The notes: generated by a model not told the origin, from the letters alone. 64,000 nucleotides of DNA from Ilex aquifolium (GCA_951799425.1 OX637392.1:31952093-32016092), one strand, 5' to 3'. Counted from the stretch's first letter, positions 34,071-45,790 are shown. Translations and numbers: made by a program.

Positions 34071-34559
34071 AACTTGTAAACTCAAATTAAAAAAAAAAAC
34101 ATAAACAATTAACTTTAATATAATGAAGCTCCTAGTTCAATGTCTAAAATTTTAACAAACAATGAACTACAAAAAATATTGATATTGAGAAATATTTATC
34201 AAAAAAATAGCAAACTCAAAAATATTGAATAAACATAAATAGTGAACTCCAAAACCAATGAATTTTAATAGAATAAAACATCAGAAAATTAATTGGTAAA
34301 AAAATCCATCATGCCGTTTTTATAAGAAAACATAAAATAATGCACCCTCATCTACCTTGGAATCATAGGATCAAATTTCATGTCTGCAACCAAAGGATCA
34401 CGATCACAAAATAATTCTGTACTAGAACACAAATAATCCAAAACGAAAATAGGAAATCTTAACTCATACAATGCCTAAGCAAAGACAGCACAAGAACAAA
34501 AATGCAATTTCATGTAAAAAAAGAGTAATCAAAAAAAGAAATACATGACAAATTCTTAC
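34071..34559. other. AT-rich sequence, no gene seen
   Basis: About 490 bp downstream (minus sense) of the phosphatase exon. It would be intron or later exons if the gene continued, but I see no phosphatase peptides here. Confidence 0.5.
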
Positions 34560-34948
34560 TGCACTTAGAATGATTGTGGACATTATCAACCGCTTGCCGA
34601 TTACTCAAGTATTCCCATAAACTATCGGAAGCATATATAAGGAAAGAATCATTTGGTTGGAGAGTATGAGAAGTAATAGATGGAGTGGCACTCAAGATAG
34701 GCATGTTCATTGGTTCAGCAAGTTTGAAGTTCGCATTGATGGGTTCCCGGTTATACTGCTTATGTTTCATATAAGAGTAATGCTACCCACATTGTGCAAA
34801 TCAAGGAAATAAGTGAACTAATATTCACAGTAATTGGTCAGCCGCCTTCCACGTCAACTGCCATGTCATTTGGTCACTTTTTTTTGTCCCTAATTTTGGT
34901 CAGTATAGCATTACTCTTCATATAAACAACACCTATAGATCTAAAAAC
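34560..34948 (-). pseudogene. Protein phosphatase 2C exon (clade D type), decayed
   Basis: A minus-strand exon bounded by an acceptor (TTTGATGCAG before 34948) and a donor (GTAAGAA after 34560). With the MITE left out it reads VFRSIGVVYMK, then [25 protein letters not shown] and [19 protein letters not shown]. These match the RSIGD-xYLK, NREP, SAxPSI and ASDGLWExLSN motifs of plant PP2C Ser/Thr phosphatases, close to the clade D (PP2C.D) type as I recall it. Two conserved positions are changed: the metal-binding aspartate of SIGD is V, and the glycine of ASDG is S. A 146-bp MITE sits inside the exon, and no other exons are recognisable nearby. It is therefore a non-functional fragment, either a dying host gene or a piece captured by a Helitron. 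Confidence 0.82.
34768..34923. mobile_element. 146-bp MITE with CATAT target duplication
   Basis: The element (34773-34918) has terminal inverted repeats AAGAGTAATGCTA / TAGCATTACTCTT and is flanked by CATAT (34768-34772 and 34919-34923). It has no coding capacity. It lies inside the PP2C exon. The superfamily is not clear from these ends. Confidence 0.85.
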
Positions 34949-35631
34949 CTGCATCAAATACAATCATGATGTTGACGAAAAAAGTCAAAAGAAATATGGA
35001 CAAACTACACTAACACCACCGTGCCTCTCTCTCTCTCCCTCCCTCCCTCCTTCCTTCCTCAATACCCAAAAATCAAATCTTCAATCCCCATCAACACCAT
35101 AAAACCCTAGATATACATATACAAAATTTATATTCACGTCTTAAATTTTGTTCTATTATAATCAAATTCAATATGGGGCATCTGAATGTATCTTAGTTCA
35201 AATGAAATGCGTGACAGTGGTGCCTCATGCATTTAGTATCAGATTCTCATTCATTTGCCCGAGAGCTTACACAAGGTAATTGTTACTGAATTCATTCATT
35301 AAGAGACGGGTTTTACTTGAGTATTTGGATGGTTGTGGTGGGAGAGAAGAAGAATCAGCAGCTGTTGTGTTTCTAGAACAGGAAATAATTTCAGACAAAA
35401 TCAACGTGAGTGAGTAAAAGGGTATGTTGGTCATTAAAAAAAAGATTAAGGAAGCGTTTGGTAACATTTTTGTTTTTTCATTTTTAAAAAAATAAAAAAT
35501 AGAAACAGTTTTTTTTTTTTTTGTGGTAAAAATTGAAAATATAAAATTTATTTGGTAGTCACTTATGTTTAACAAATTATGAAAACAAAAATAAAAAATA
35601 TGTTTGATAACCATTTTCATGTTTGATCTAA
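34949..35631. other. Host-like sequence, no gene supported
   Basis: Would hold the intron and upstream exons of the phosphatase if present; none recognised. A CT/CCTC microsatellite is at 35025-35060. A TTTTTATTTTT-rich stretch is at 35455-35600. Confidence 0.45.
35025..35060. repeat. CT/CCCT microsatellite
   Basis: Pure pyrimidine run of CT then CCCT and CCTT units. Confidence 0.9.
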
Positions 35632-35665
35632 CTAGTTAATGCACACGTGCATTGCACGTGAACCA
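35632..35665 (-). mobile_element. Helitron-like 3' terminus with CACGTGCA hairpin
   Basis: On the minus strand the sequence runs GTTCACGTGCAATGCACGTGTGCATTAACTAG then T. CACGTGCA and TGCACGTG form an 8-bp stem about a dozen bases before a CTAG end, the layout of Helitron 3' ends. I could not find the matching 5' end. Confidence 0.55.
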
Positions 35666-38037
35666 TTTTGAGCATGAAATAACATATATCAAAATTGTAG
35701 ACCATTTTCTCCAATTTTTAAAATTAGTAAAAATTTGATGTTTCTTCCATGATTGAAGTTCGACATGTGCCAAATAGGAAATCCTACAAAAAATATTTGT
35801 GGTCAATTTTAGAATATGGTATGCCTCCTATAAATTATATGAAAGGAAAAAACAGGAGAAATGCAACTCTTCCTGTTTTCTAACTCTCAAACTTAGCGAT
35901 ATTTCATCTTTATAAAGACTTCTATTAACCGAAAAGAATAGAGACTGCTTAGAAATTTTAAAATGCATTACAAAAATATTTAGAACCAAGTTACTTTTTT
36001 TTTTTTTTTTTGAGAGAATAACAAAAAAGTCTTGAGAGTTGTAAAACTTGAAGCTAGAAAGATAACATTCATTTTTCTTGAGAGTACAATCTATCTTCAA
36101 CATCAAGACAAATTAATGGCATAATGCAAACCATGTACAAGTCCATTCATTTTTCACTAAGCTTTGAAACAACATGCAAAAAAAAATTCATAAACCCCCC
36201 TTTTGTTGAAGTCTCCATATTGGAAAGATTTGACAAGTAGCGAGAAATTTTTTGACTCAATATATCACAGCTTTTACTTCTGATAGCCAGTTTATATGTG
36301 AACGACCATGCTAGACATCATTATTTGTTATTACCAAGAACTATAAGAAAACATCCATTGTAATAAGCTAACATATAAGTCATCCGAGACTGTTATCATA
36401 CAAGCCAGGACACAAAATTTCTGAACATTAACTCTTAGAAAGAAGTGTTGCCATGGAATACCAATATATGCTTACCCTTTGATGGTGCTTAGCTCAAGCT
36501 GGCTTTCCATGTTACAATTTTCCTTCTAAAAGGCTAACAATGCAATTAAGATGCAACAAAAAAGATTTAATCATTTTCTCGTCCTCTACCGTTTCTTTTT
36601 CTTACTGGGGGTCCAACATGTAAAGGAGAAAATATGTCAAATACTGCTTGAGAGGATTGGTCTATTACTGCTTCAACTTTCCGCACATTCTTCACTTTCA
36701 AATAATGCAAAAAAAATTGAATAACTAAAGCATGTAAATAAATTTTAAAGAACAAAATAATATGTTATCAATTTCAAGTTAGGTCATGATATCACTAATA
36801 TATGTAGTCTCTCATATCATTAGATTGACATATTGGGGTCTTCTGAGGTTTTTTTTTCTTTTCATCTTAGCAATTTGAGCACATGTGTTCACTGCTTGTA
36901 ATTGACATGGAATCCATATGGGACCGATGATACCATACAACATGTTCAAATCTTTTTTAACAAGACCATGGCATGAAGTGAAGAGGCCCAAGGCCCCAAG
37001 CATTAGATAATACACTAAAAAAAAAATTTTTTTTTTTTTTTGGTGGTTGGTTTAGCAAAATCATCACAGTAACAAACTTTATTTAGGAAGTAAACTTCAT
37101 GACCAAGTGGTTTTTAAGTTCTCAAATGAATGGGATGAGTTTTATGATTTCTATTATTACTTTTACTTAACTTATTAATATCATGATCAGATGATAAAAA
37201 GTATTTTACTCGTGTAAAATAGAAAGATTTAATAGAAGTAACATCTATTTCAAAATCAACTACATAGTGTTTGCAAACATTCCTTCGGGATTTGTTTAGG
37301 GGGTGGTTTTTTTTTTTTTTTTGGGAGAGGGGCGCATTTGACAAGGAAGTTACTTGCTAGCTAGAACCAAATTAATTACTGTAACTGGAACCACTTGCAG
37401 CTCAATTACGTTCATAGTTCACTTTTTAGCAGAATTAAAAACCAACAATATGTCAAAAAATGCGATAAGCAAGGACAATTAATTTAGAGATACTAACAAA
37501 TTACCCATTAATCCTTGTACTCTACCCAGTCTTTAAAAAAGAAAAAATTTAAAAATTGTTTGTAGGTTTAAACATTACTATTTCTGAAACAGTCACTAAG
37601 GCTAAACCCAATAGAAGATTGTTAAAGTAATCAACATGAGCACCAATTTTATTGCAGAAGAACAATCAGGGATACAAAAATTGCCAACATCGGAAAACCC
37701 TGACTGTTAGTATCAAGTTGTATGCCATAATAAATAGAAAGAAACAAAGTAATTCGGAAAAAACACAAACGCAAATACATACACACATATAGAGATTGGT
37801 GGATAATTCAAGTTGCCCATCTCCAAGTAGCCAGCTATTGCAATATACCAACCCCACGTAAGCTCTCATTGTGACAAACCTACACTTTTGTAGTTCATTC
37901 GGTTTAGCCTCTACATTATGTCCACTATGAAATTGTAGAGTCAAATTTCAGACTAAGAATTGAACATGAACAACAACTATACATATAGTATTAATCAATC
38001 ATAAGCAAACAGTACAATAAAATGGAAATAATATACA
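35666..38037. other. AT-rich host-like sequence, no gene supported
   Basis: About 2.4 kb. Short minus-strand frames (36567-36755, 36812-37015) match no family I recognise. Poly-A/T runs lie at 36000, 37020 and 37310. A few stretches look like decayed coding sequence but I cannot assign them. Confidence 0.4.
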
Positions 38038-38707
38038 TCTATATTTATACTACTTATAAATGTCAGAATTTGTGAAAAACTTTTGATTTCCTAATTTATC
38101 CTTAATTATTATTATAAATTCGATTATACCATACATATCCTTAATAACATTATCATTTTCCCTTCCATGTCCTATTAGCCAACAAATTTTATTTAAACAA
38201 AAACTATTCTTATCATATAGCATTGGATCTCTAACTATTCACTTATTCTTATAGCATTAGATCTTTAATTACAATTGTAACTATGAGAACTTCAATCACA
38301 ATATAATACATGTACATAAATAGCATGATTCAAAATTTTATTAACATATAGTTATCAGATTGGATTCTACAGTCAAATATATGTCATATTTAATTTTTGG
38401 TATATCATAATATTAATATAAATAGTAGTAAATCTATAATATAATTATATGTGCAAATACTCAACAAATGACAATTTTTAAGATCCGCTATAAACTGCAA
38501 AGGAAATTTCTAGAAAGATACCTAAAAAAAAACAGATTAGCTACTCCAAGAAAGATAGAATAGATCAATAATTAAATTTATTAATAATTCAAATAAAAAT
38601 TAATTCTTCGACAAATAATTTATAATTTAATTTAATTACAAATATATTTTTTTTATAAAAATATTATTTAAATATATTCTCATGCAACGCACGTCATGCA
38701 TTATTAG
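38038..38707 (+). mobile_element. Short non-autonomous Helitron-like element
   Basis: Starts TCTATATTTATACTACTT after an A and ends ...GCAACGCACGTCATGCATTATTAG before a T. The first 60 bp and last 50 bp match the minus-strand copy at 30228-30859, which defines one family of about 0.65 kb. Confidence 0.62.
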
Positions 38708-39204
38708 TCATGTAAAATATATGCTTAAGATTATCATGACCGCTAATTTGTATAAAAAATTAACTAATTTACTGGAAATACAATATATAGTTCTCAAGAT
38801 CGTCTTTGAATTCAGAAGTAGCCTCTTTGGCTTCCTAAAGATGTGATCCTCATCACGGGCGACGAAGAGCAAAATTTGTTTTTGAACCACAAAATATCTC
38901 ATAGACTCCAACGATGAAGTTGGTTTTATAGTAGTTAACAAAAAAAAAAATTTTTTGAACCACAAAAGGACTCTTAGATTCCAAGGATAACATTGGTTTT
39001 ATTGCATTAATGAGTATAAAAATAGGAAATCAAAAGTTTTTCAGGTTAAGTAACCAAATTTTTAAGTTAGTGCACATGTGCAACGCAAACCATTTTAAGT
39101 CAGTTTGGTAACCAAGAGCTAATAAAAGGTTTCCCCAACTAATTATAAATAAAGTATATGCAGAAGGAAAAATACAATTGTTCGGCATAAAGAAAGCTAA
39201 CATT
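38708..39204. other. Host-like sequence with Helitron-like fragments
   Basis: Contains CAAGGATAACATTGGTTTTAT-like and ATTCCAACGATGAAGTTGG-like near-repeats (38890-39005). A piece of the Helitron-like 5' region lies on minus near 39010-39040, and a 3'-end-like TAGTGCACATGTGCAACGCA near 39065-39090. Confidence 0.45.
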
Positions 39205-39209
39205 ACTTC

Positions 39210-39903
39210 TGATGGCGTCAAACTGTGCGTATGAGCTATGGGATTGGATTGTGTGGTATGTACGATCTGCGTAGGGCTGGGTATGATATCTGAACTACAA
39301 GGCTCGTGAATTGGTGGATGAACGCTCTAATCAATCGATGTATAGTGTGTGAAATGCAGTAAAAGTATAGTGGTTCACCGGCTAATGAGCTCGGCTAATC
39401 CACTCTCTAATGGAGGCTCTTGTTCCCTTCTCTTTATTGATGAATTGAACGTCCTACAGTAGAATACTCGGGGTCCCCTTTAATGGAGGTTGTCCCTCCC
39501 TTATTATCGCCTCATGCTTACCTCTAATTCGGAATTATATCCTACATTGAAGGGATTGCTCCCTATCTTCATCTCTAATTCCGGAGTTACCCAAACTCCT
39601 TATGGCTGGTTTCAAACGGAGAGATCCTTGCCTTCTTCCACGGGATTTTTCTTAGTTTTAGGAGGGGATCATGGTTGAATACGGGTTTCATGCCTTGGAT
39701 TGGTTCTACTTCCTTTGTAAGGGTATCCGTTGTCATCTTGCTGGCCCCTTGGCATCTCTCATCTCGAATCTTTAGCAGGGAGTGTCAATGCTGGCTGGGC
39801 GAGCTCAGCCCATGGCTAGGGGGGGAGCTCAGCTTATTTTACCTGAGCTCCCGAGCTGAGCTCACTAACTGAGCACGTGTCAGTTTTATTCTTGGCATCA
39901 TCA
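39210..39903 (-). repeat. Tat element 3' LTR
   Basis: 694 bp. On minus it begins TGATGATGCC and ends GACGCCATCA. The polypurine tract abuts it at 39904. Confidence 0.95.
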
Positions 39904-39915
39904 GTTGCCCCCCAG
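39904..39915 (-). other. Polypurine tract of Tat element
   Basis: CTGGGGGGCAAC on minus, directly before the 3' LTR. Confidence 0.88.
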
Positions 39916-39983
39916 CCTTTGTCTTAGGTTAGCTAAGGCAGGGGCTGACCTACACAGACTGAGTTAGGCCCGCATGTGGCTAG

Positions 39984-40077
39984 CACGTGGCTTGAGGATT
40001 TTTGACGGTTTGCAGCAATCATGTCTTTCCTCGATTCCCGCGCATGTCTCAGCCCACGTCCCTCAGGCTTTAAATAC
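39984..40077 (+). promoter_or_regulatory. Putative promoter of the first antisense gene
   Basis: CACGTG (G-box core) at 39984-39989 and TTTAAATAC at 40069-40077 lie just inside the element, pointing away from the 3' LTR and about 480 bp ahead of the likely ATG at 40553. Sequence-only inference. Confidence 0.4.
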
Positions 40078-40552
40078 TCAAAACGGCTATCTGAACCGTT
40101 TCTTCACACTATTCATCTTCCTCGCTGCCCTTTGTCCCTGTTCTCTCTGTGATTTCGGACTTTCTTGCTCAAAACTTTCTATTCCCTTGTCTAAAATCGA
40201 ATTTCCAGCCCTCGTTTCGAAGATTCGCATCGTCTCCTTCCCCCGATTTTGCTCCAAGTTCCTGCTTGCCGCTGTTCCTGAGTTAGGTACGTTCTTCGCC
40301 CCTTTCACCTCCTCCTCTGCTCTGGATCCCTCGGATTCGAGGTGGTTGCTACATTTTTGGGCCTTTCGGTTCTTTTACTTTTGGAATCGTGACCATTGCC
40401 TAGCCCCACTTCCTCATTTCGTAGATTGGAGCTCTATAGTCCACATTCTTGCCGTCGGGAGTTACTGTGCTGACCCAAGGGTCATTAGGGAGAGTTTGAT
40501 CAGTGTTCCCCCTCTTTATCGCTCCTTTAATCTTCCTTTTTCTCTTCCCACT

Positions 40553-43112
40553 ATGTCGGCTTCTTCTGGAGCCACTCGCTCCTCTGTTTCGCTACTAGGG
40601 GGTCGATCTGAAGACACCGATTTGGGGGATATTGGCGATGAAATTGACAACTTTCCCTGTGTGGGAGAGGCCGAGGTCGGCACCGAGGAACCCCCCTCCT
40701 CCTCTTCTCCTATGCCCCCCAGACCTGATAAAGGCAAAGTTAAGGTGAGTGGAGTCGGGGTCGAAGAAAAAGTTTCGTACTTGGGGTCTGCCTTCAGGCA
40801 TTCCGAGTCTGTGGGCTACAGTAAAGAAGCCCCTGAGCTAATGAAAATCTATAAGGTTCGGTATGGTTTTCCTCCTGGGGTCGAGCCCTGGTGCCCAGAT
40901 AAATTCGTCTACTATGTAGAACAAGTACGCAATAGGGTCTGCTTCTTTCTTGCCGCCTTTGATAACGGTCTTCGCTTTCCTTTACACCCCTTCATCAAGG
41001 CTGTTCTGCAACATTTTCATGTGTGTCCTTCCCAGATTTCCCCCAACTTCTATGGTGTCATGGTTGGTTTTCTAGTCATCTTCAGGAAGCATAAACTTGG
41101 GGTTCCTAGCGTTCCTCTATTTCTAGAGTTCTTTAACGTTAAGCCGACCTCTGAAGGCTTCTTGTATGCCTCTAAGCGTGCCAACGTTAGGCAGCTTATT
41201 TCTAACATTCCATCCTCTCATAAGCACTGGAAGGAGCATTTCTTTTTTGTCGGGGGCACCAACTGGGAGTATAATCCTGCTGATAAGACAGACACTCTCG
41301 GTATCCCCACGGCTTGGGCTGAACCAGACAACTTGCGTGAGTCTTTTCTTGAGTCGACTGAGCTCTGGTCTGGAATTCATAGGCCTCTTGTCTTTTTCTT
41401 ACTTGCACACTTTCTTCTTTTCAGGTGACCGTTTTGAGCTCAGCCCTGAAGATAAGAAGGTGCTAGCGAAGTTGGCGAAGATCAAGCCGGAGAAGTACGC
41501 CGACCTGATTGAGTCAAGATATTTGGTGCAGCTAGGTCTGAGCCTTCCTGTGGTGACTTTAGCGATTCCATTATCTGTTTTAGGGGCTGACGAAGGTAAT
41601 TTCATCGTCACTTGTTTTCCTCTCTTCATCATCTTTCCTTCTCTTCTTCTTTTTTTTTTTTTTTTTTTTTTTTTACATTTCCCTACTTTTTCCAGACCTC
41701 CCAGGTCCTTCTACCATGAAGGCTACTCCAGAAGAGCTTCAGGCCAAAATTGCAGAGCTGATGGAGGGTGGCAGGCCTGGTAAGCGCAAGGCTCGGGTAG
41801 GCTCTAGGAGTGGTCCAAACACTCGAGCTAAAATCCCCAGATTGGAAGTGCCTCCTCCCCCCTCTGCTACTACAGAATTGGTTCCTACCAAGACACCGCC
41901 CTCCTCATCCGGCACCCCTCAACATGCAGTCATCTCTCCTCCTCCAGTGGCCCCTCCTGGGTCGGGGCCTGCTCAAAAGGGAGATCAGGCTTCCCCTTCC
42001 TCCTCTGAGGTTAAGGAAGCTTTGGGAGTGATCCCTGACCTCCAACCCGGAAAGTTCTCATACACTGCTTCTGGGAAGACTGAGAAAAAATCTGAAGGAG
42101 ATGAGGATTCCTTTTTTGACAACATGGATCTTGCCGCAGGGGCTCTCTCTTCTATTTTCTCTGAGTCTGATGTTCTGAAGGCTGCTTCTATGCCTCTTGA
42201 GGAGTCTATTTCTTCAGCTCTCCAGGGGGCAGCTGTTGTAAGCGCTACCACTTCTCCTCCTTCACTTATTTTTGTTTTGTGGACTCATGCGTTCTTTCGC
42301 TTTTTCAGGCTGTCCTTCATGTGAATGGTCTACTGCATCGGGTTCGGTCCCAAGAGAGCTCTTTTCAGGTCTTGAAGAAGTATAAGACCAAGGTTTCTGA
42401 ATTGTCTCTTGAGAACGAAGATCTCAGAGCTCGGGTGGAGAGCCTCAAAGAGCAGATGGAGACCCTCAATGAGCAGACGGTGAAGCAAGCCTCCGACCTC
42501 AAACACACACTGACAGTCAAGGTCAGAGTTGAGGAGGGGGAGAAGAAAGCTCGAGATGAGCTGAAGTTGGTTAAGGAAGACCTGCAGCTTAAGGTCGAGG
42601 CGTGGTCCAAGGCTAACCAGGAGGCCTTTGATGCCAAGAAAGAGCTCATCCAGGCCAATCAAGATTATCTTGCTCTCAGTGAAGCTAACGGCAAACTCTG
42701 TGAGGAGCTCGAGGAGCAGAAAGGTTTGGTTCAACAGAAGGGCAAAGAGGTCGCTGAGCTGAGAGATGAGGCCACCACCTTGTGGGCTACTGGATGGCTT
42801 GCCTTTAGGCGCAAGGCTATCAAAGCTTTTCCAGATCTTGACTTCAATTTCTCTATTCCCACCGAAGAAGAAACGGAAGAGTCTAGCTCTGACAATGAGG
42901 AGGGTGCCTTGGTTCCTTCAGCTGCAGCCTTGAGTCAAGACATACCTGCCCCTGGGACCTCTGGAGCTCTTATCGTACCTTCTGAGCCTCCGACGGTGAT
43001 TCCTGAGCTCCTAGCTGCAGATCCTGTTGTTCCTGTTTCCCTTGCTTCTGTTGCTGAGGGCTCATCTGCCGAGCTGCGAGATCCTTCATTTACTCCTCAT
43101 CCAGAAACTTAG
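40553..43112 (+). CDS. Antisense accessory gene 1 of the Tat element (PF04195-like, coiled coil)
   Basis: A plus-strand gene lying opposite to gag-pol. Its first frame, from ATG at 40553 (MSASSGATRSSVSLLGG), has an acidic, serine-rich start. It then has the segment known from Pfam 'putative gypsy type transposon' (PF04195) proteins: YGFPPGVEPWCPDKFVYYVE, FPLHPFIKAVLQHFHVCPSQ, then YGVMVGFLVIFRK. Later frames (41716-42324, 42279-43112) carry a basic/proline-rich part, a long coiled coil (about 42380-42770) and an acidic tail. Frames are separated by pyrimidine-rich, intron-like gaps ending in TTTTCAG or TTTTCCAG, so a spliced transcript is likely. The function of the family is unknown. Being part of a mobile element, I give it only as frames and landmarks. 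Confidence 0.7.
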
Positions 43113-44255
43113 CTCTTTTTACTTGTAATTTAAAAAAAAAAAAAATTTGTAAGGAATTCTTTGAGATGTAACTTTGACTTTGGCTAGGACCTTGTGCTCC
43201 ATTGCCGTTTTACCATATTCATATATACCTCGGACTTTCGTTCGCACACTTACTTGTTTTGCTTTGTTTTGACTTTATGCTTTATACACATATTCTCCTT
43301 CCCCCTTTGCTTTGAGGGGTGCTGTGTACTTCTTGAAGCAAAATTACTAGATTTGAAGAGTACAGGAGACTTGGTGCTATGCTCAACGGCTTCTCCTGAG
43401 CTTTTGAGCTCGGTAGTTTGTCTCTTAGGGATCCAGTCCCTATTCTTCTTTATTCTGAGCCGCTCAGCTTGGTATTCTGAACTGGTGTGCTCCTTTTGAG
43501 CTACATAGCTGGAGTTTGTGAGCCTACGAGCTCTCGCCGAGCTATTCAGCTCGTCTTTTGAGCCTAAAAGATCTGACTGAGGTTTTTGGCTCTTTTTTGT
43601 GAACTTTAAAGGTTCTTTTATGGCTCTCTTGTCTGAAATAGATAATAAATTTCAATGCTCCATATTTCTGAGAATAAGAGATTTTCTCCTACGTTTCACA
43701 TTTCTCTTCCCCCCACCTTGCTTTGAGGAGTGCTTTAGGCCTTCTTTAAGCAAGGCTATGAATTTTTATACGCTGTTAAGTTTCTTTGAGGTATCGAGGA
43801 ATCCAGCAGGAACTCTTCCTCTCCAACGTGTGTAGGGCCCTTAGAATTGCAGGCCCTCGAGACTTGTTACACAAGTGCTCTTGTTTTTAACTGGGCTGAG
43901 CTCAAATATGGAGGACATGTTGCTTGGTTGGGTCAGAATTCTTGTAGGTTGTTTTGAGTGCAAATAGGGAGTGATCTTGTACTAATTTCTTTTCCCGCGT
44001 TTTTCTCCCAACCGTTTTCCATAACCGCAACCACTTTCCATAACCGCATCCACTTTCCATAACCGCAACAACCTTTATTAATTAGGAAATTAAACAGGCA
44101 ACTGCTTCCCCCTTTCTTGACTCTTGATTTCCTGAAAAGCTCCCAACTTTTCCTAAGCTTCTTACCATCTGTTAGATTCCCCTTTCCTTTTCTTGTATGA
44201 AATATTCTCGTCTTTCTTCTTGATTTCTTGCGTCTTTCCCTTACCAGCACTTCCG
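43113..44255. other. Spacer between the antisense genes
   Basis: About 1.1 kb with many AGCTC words and no supported frame. CCATAACCGCAACCACTTT occurs in three near-tandem 19-bp copies at about 44018-44075, upstream of the second gene. Adjacent CTTTGAGG...TTGAAGC words (43300-43350, 43720-43760) form a diverged direct repeat. Confidence 0.5.
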
Positions 44256-45329
44256 ATGGCTGTTTCTGCTTCTTCTCTGTTCCAGGAACGCACCTCCTTT
44301 GGAATCGAATGGAAGTCGCACTGTCGCTATCTGCCTCCTTCAATACTTGGATCTACTGATTTGGTGGATATCAAGAAACGGTTTTTTCCTGATCTTGACT
44401 TGCCTTTGCGAGTCCCTACCCCTGACAAGCCCTGCAACTACCTCCCTCGAGGGGAAGTCTGCTTCTTTGAAGGTGCTCTGGACATGGGACTTCGCCTTCC
44501 CATTCATCCGGCCGTTGGGCGAGTTCTTGCCTACTATGGCCTGTGTCCTTCTCGCCTTTCTCCACGAGGATGGGCTGTTATGGTAAGCTTTTTCTTGTTC
44601 TGCCGCCTGCACGCCCTTGGCAGGTTCCCCTTCGTCTCTGAGTTTCTATACTTCTTCGAGATTGAAGAAGATGATGCCCCCTGCTTCAGTTTCTTCCGTT
44701 GGAGGAATTTCAGTTTACGTCATTTGGTTCTAGATCTTCCCTCCAATCCTGAAGGGTGGTCTAAGCGTTTTTTCTTCGCCTCTGGAGAGTCCTGGAGGTC
44801 TCCTGAGGATTGCTGCCGTAAAGCTAGGATCCCTCGGTCCTGGAAGAGCTTCTCTCGCATTGGTAAGCTCAAGCCGAGCTCTTTTGAACACTTCCTTTGG
44901 AAGGTATGCTCTTACCATGTTTTGCGTTTCGCAGGTCCACCTGATCTGGACGTGCCAGGGATGGTGAATATCAACGAGCTGCTGCTTGCTGAGTCTAAAA
45001 CTTACTCCGAGCTGATGACGAGCGCAAACCTCTATCTGCTTGGGGCTGAGGCTACTGAATTTGAGTTTTCTTCCGTCCCCTATTCTTCCTGGACCTCTTT
45101 CTCTGATTCTGATGAGGAAGGGGATTCTGACGAGGACGGGGATGCTAGAGCTAGCTTAAAGAGGCGTAGGAGGGATGGCTCCTTTTCCCCTGACTCTTTA
45201 TCCACTATCTTCCTCACCCCAGTAGGTCAAAAGCTTCTTGACTCACTCCATAAGGCCAAGCAAGAGAGGGATGAGCTGAAGGAGGAGAATGCTCGCCTGA
45301 AGGAGGAAGTGGCCGAGCTGAAGTCTTAG
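44256..45329 (+). CDS. Antisense accessory gene 2 of the Tat element (PF04195-like)
   Basis: A second plus-strand gene with the same domain as gene 1 but clearly diverged: PRGEVCFFEGALDMGLRLPI, then HPAVGRVLAYYGLCPSRLSP and GWAVMVSFFLFCRLHALG. Compare FPLHPFIKAVLQHFHVCPSQ in gene 1. It starts at ATG 44256 (MAVSASSLFQERTSFG). It ends with an acidic/basic stretch and a short leucine-heptad coiled coil (ERDELKEENARLKEEVAELK). Intron-like signals (GTAAGCTC near 44860, TTTCGCAG near 44932) lie inside, so the real product may be spliced. Role unknown; two antisense copies suggest duplication within the element. Confidence 0.72.
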   Translation: MAVSASSLFQERTSFGIEWKSHCRYLPPSILGSTDLVDIKKRFFPDLDLPLRVPTPDKPCNYLPRGEVCFFEGALDMGLRLPIHPAVGRVLAYYGLCPSRLSPRGWAVMVSFFLFCRLHALGRFPFVSEFLYFFEIEEDDAPCFSFFRWRNFSLRHLVLDLPSNPEGWSKRFFFASGESWRSPEDCCRKARIPRSWKSFSRIGKLKPSSFEHFLWKVCSYHVLRFAGPPDLDVPGMVNINELLLAESKTYSELMTSANLYLLGAEATEFEFSSVPYSSWTSFSDSDEEGDSDEDGDARASLKRRRRDGSFSPDSLSTIFLTPVGQKLLDSLHKAKQERDELKEENARLKEEVAELKS

Positions 45330-45790
45330 TTTAAGAAGAACTAAGATTTTTGTTTCCTCGTATCTTTCTTTCTTTTCTTGAATGATGCCAAACTATAATC
45401 TTTCCCCATATTTTTCTGAATATTTGTACTTTGGATACTCTTGATTATCAGATCTTTCGTTTTTTTTTTTTTTTACATGCGCAATTCTTTATGAGTTGAG
45501 GGGTGCGTCTCGAATTCTTGCTCTTGTGTTTAATTCCATAGGTCGGACTACGAATGTTGATGGAAAACAGAAGACCATGCTGATACTGACCTTACTTTTC
45601 ATCTGACCTCGTAGGTGTTCTCTGTTGCTCTGGACCTCTCGAGGTCTTTGAGGGTGTAGGCAGTGCACAAGGATCACTAGTAGTGGGGGAAAAACCGTTG
45701 GTGTCTCCAAGAAGAGTTCAGCCTTGAATTTGACTGTTGGTGTCTTCAAGAAGAGACCAGTCTTGAATTTTATGAGCCTTGAAGCTTGTA
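45330..45790. other. Noncoding 3' region of Tat element
   Basis: Between antisense gene 2 and the tandem array. It holds two GGTGTCTYCAAGAAGAG copies (45698 and 45741) and a poly-T run (45461-45472). Confidence 0.5.

Noticed and set aside
33455-34079. Long His/Pro/Thr-rich open frames as a protein gene
   Set aside because: They are produced by (CCA/CAC)n low-complexity sequence, occur in more than one frame, and begin inside the end of a solo LTR.
36567-37015. Possible host exons on the minus strand
   Set aside because: Short frames with no recognisable family and no convincing splice sites; kept as unassigned host-like sequence.
39490-39872. Frames starting MSLPYYRLMLTSN and MNTGFMPWIGS, repeated at 52138-52520
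   Set aside because: Identical pairs lie within the two Tat LTRs; no evidence of coding.
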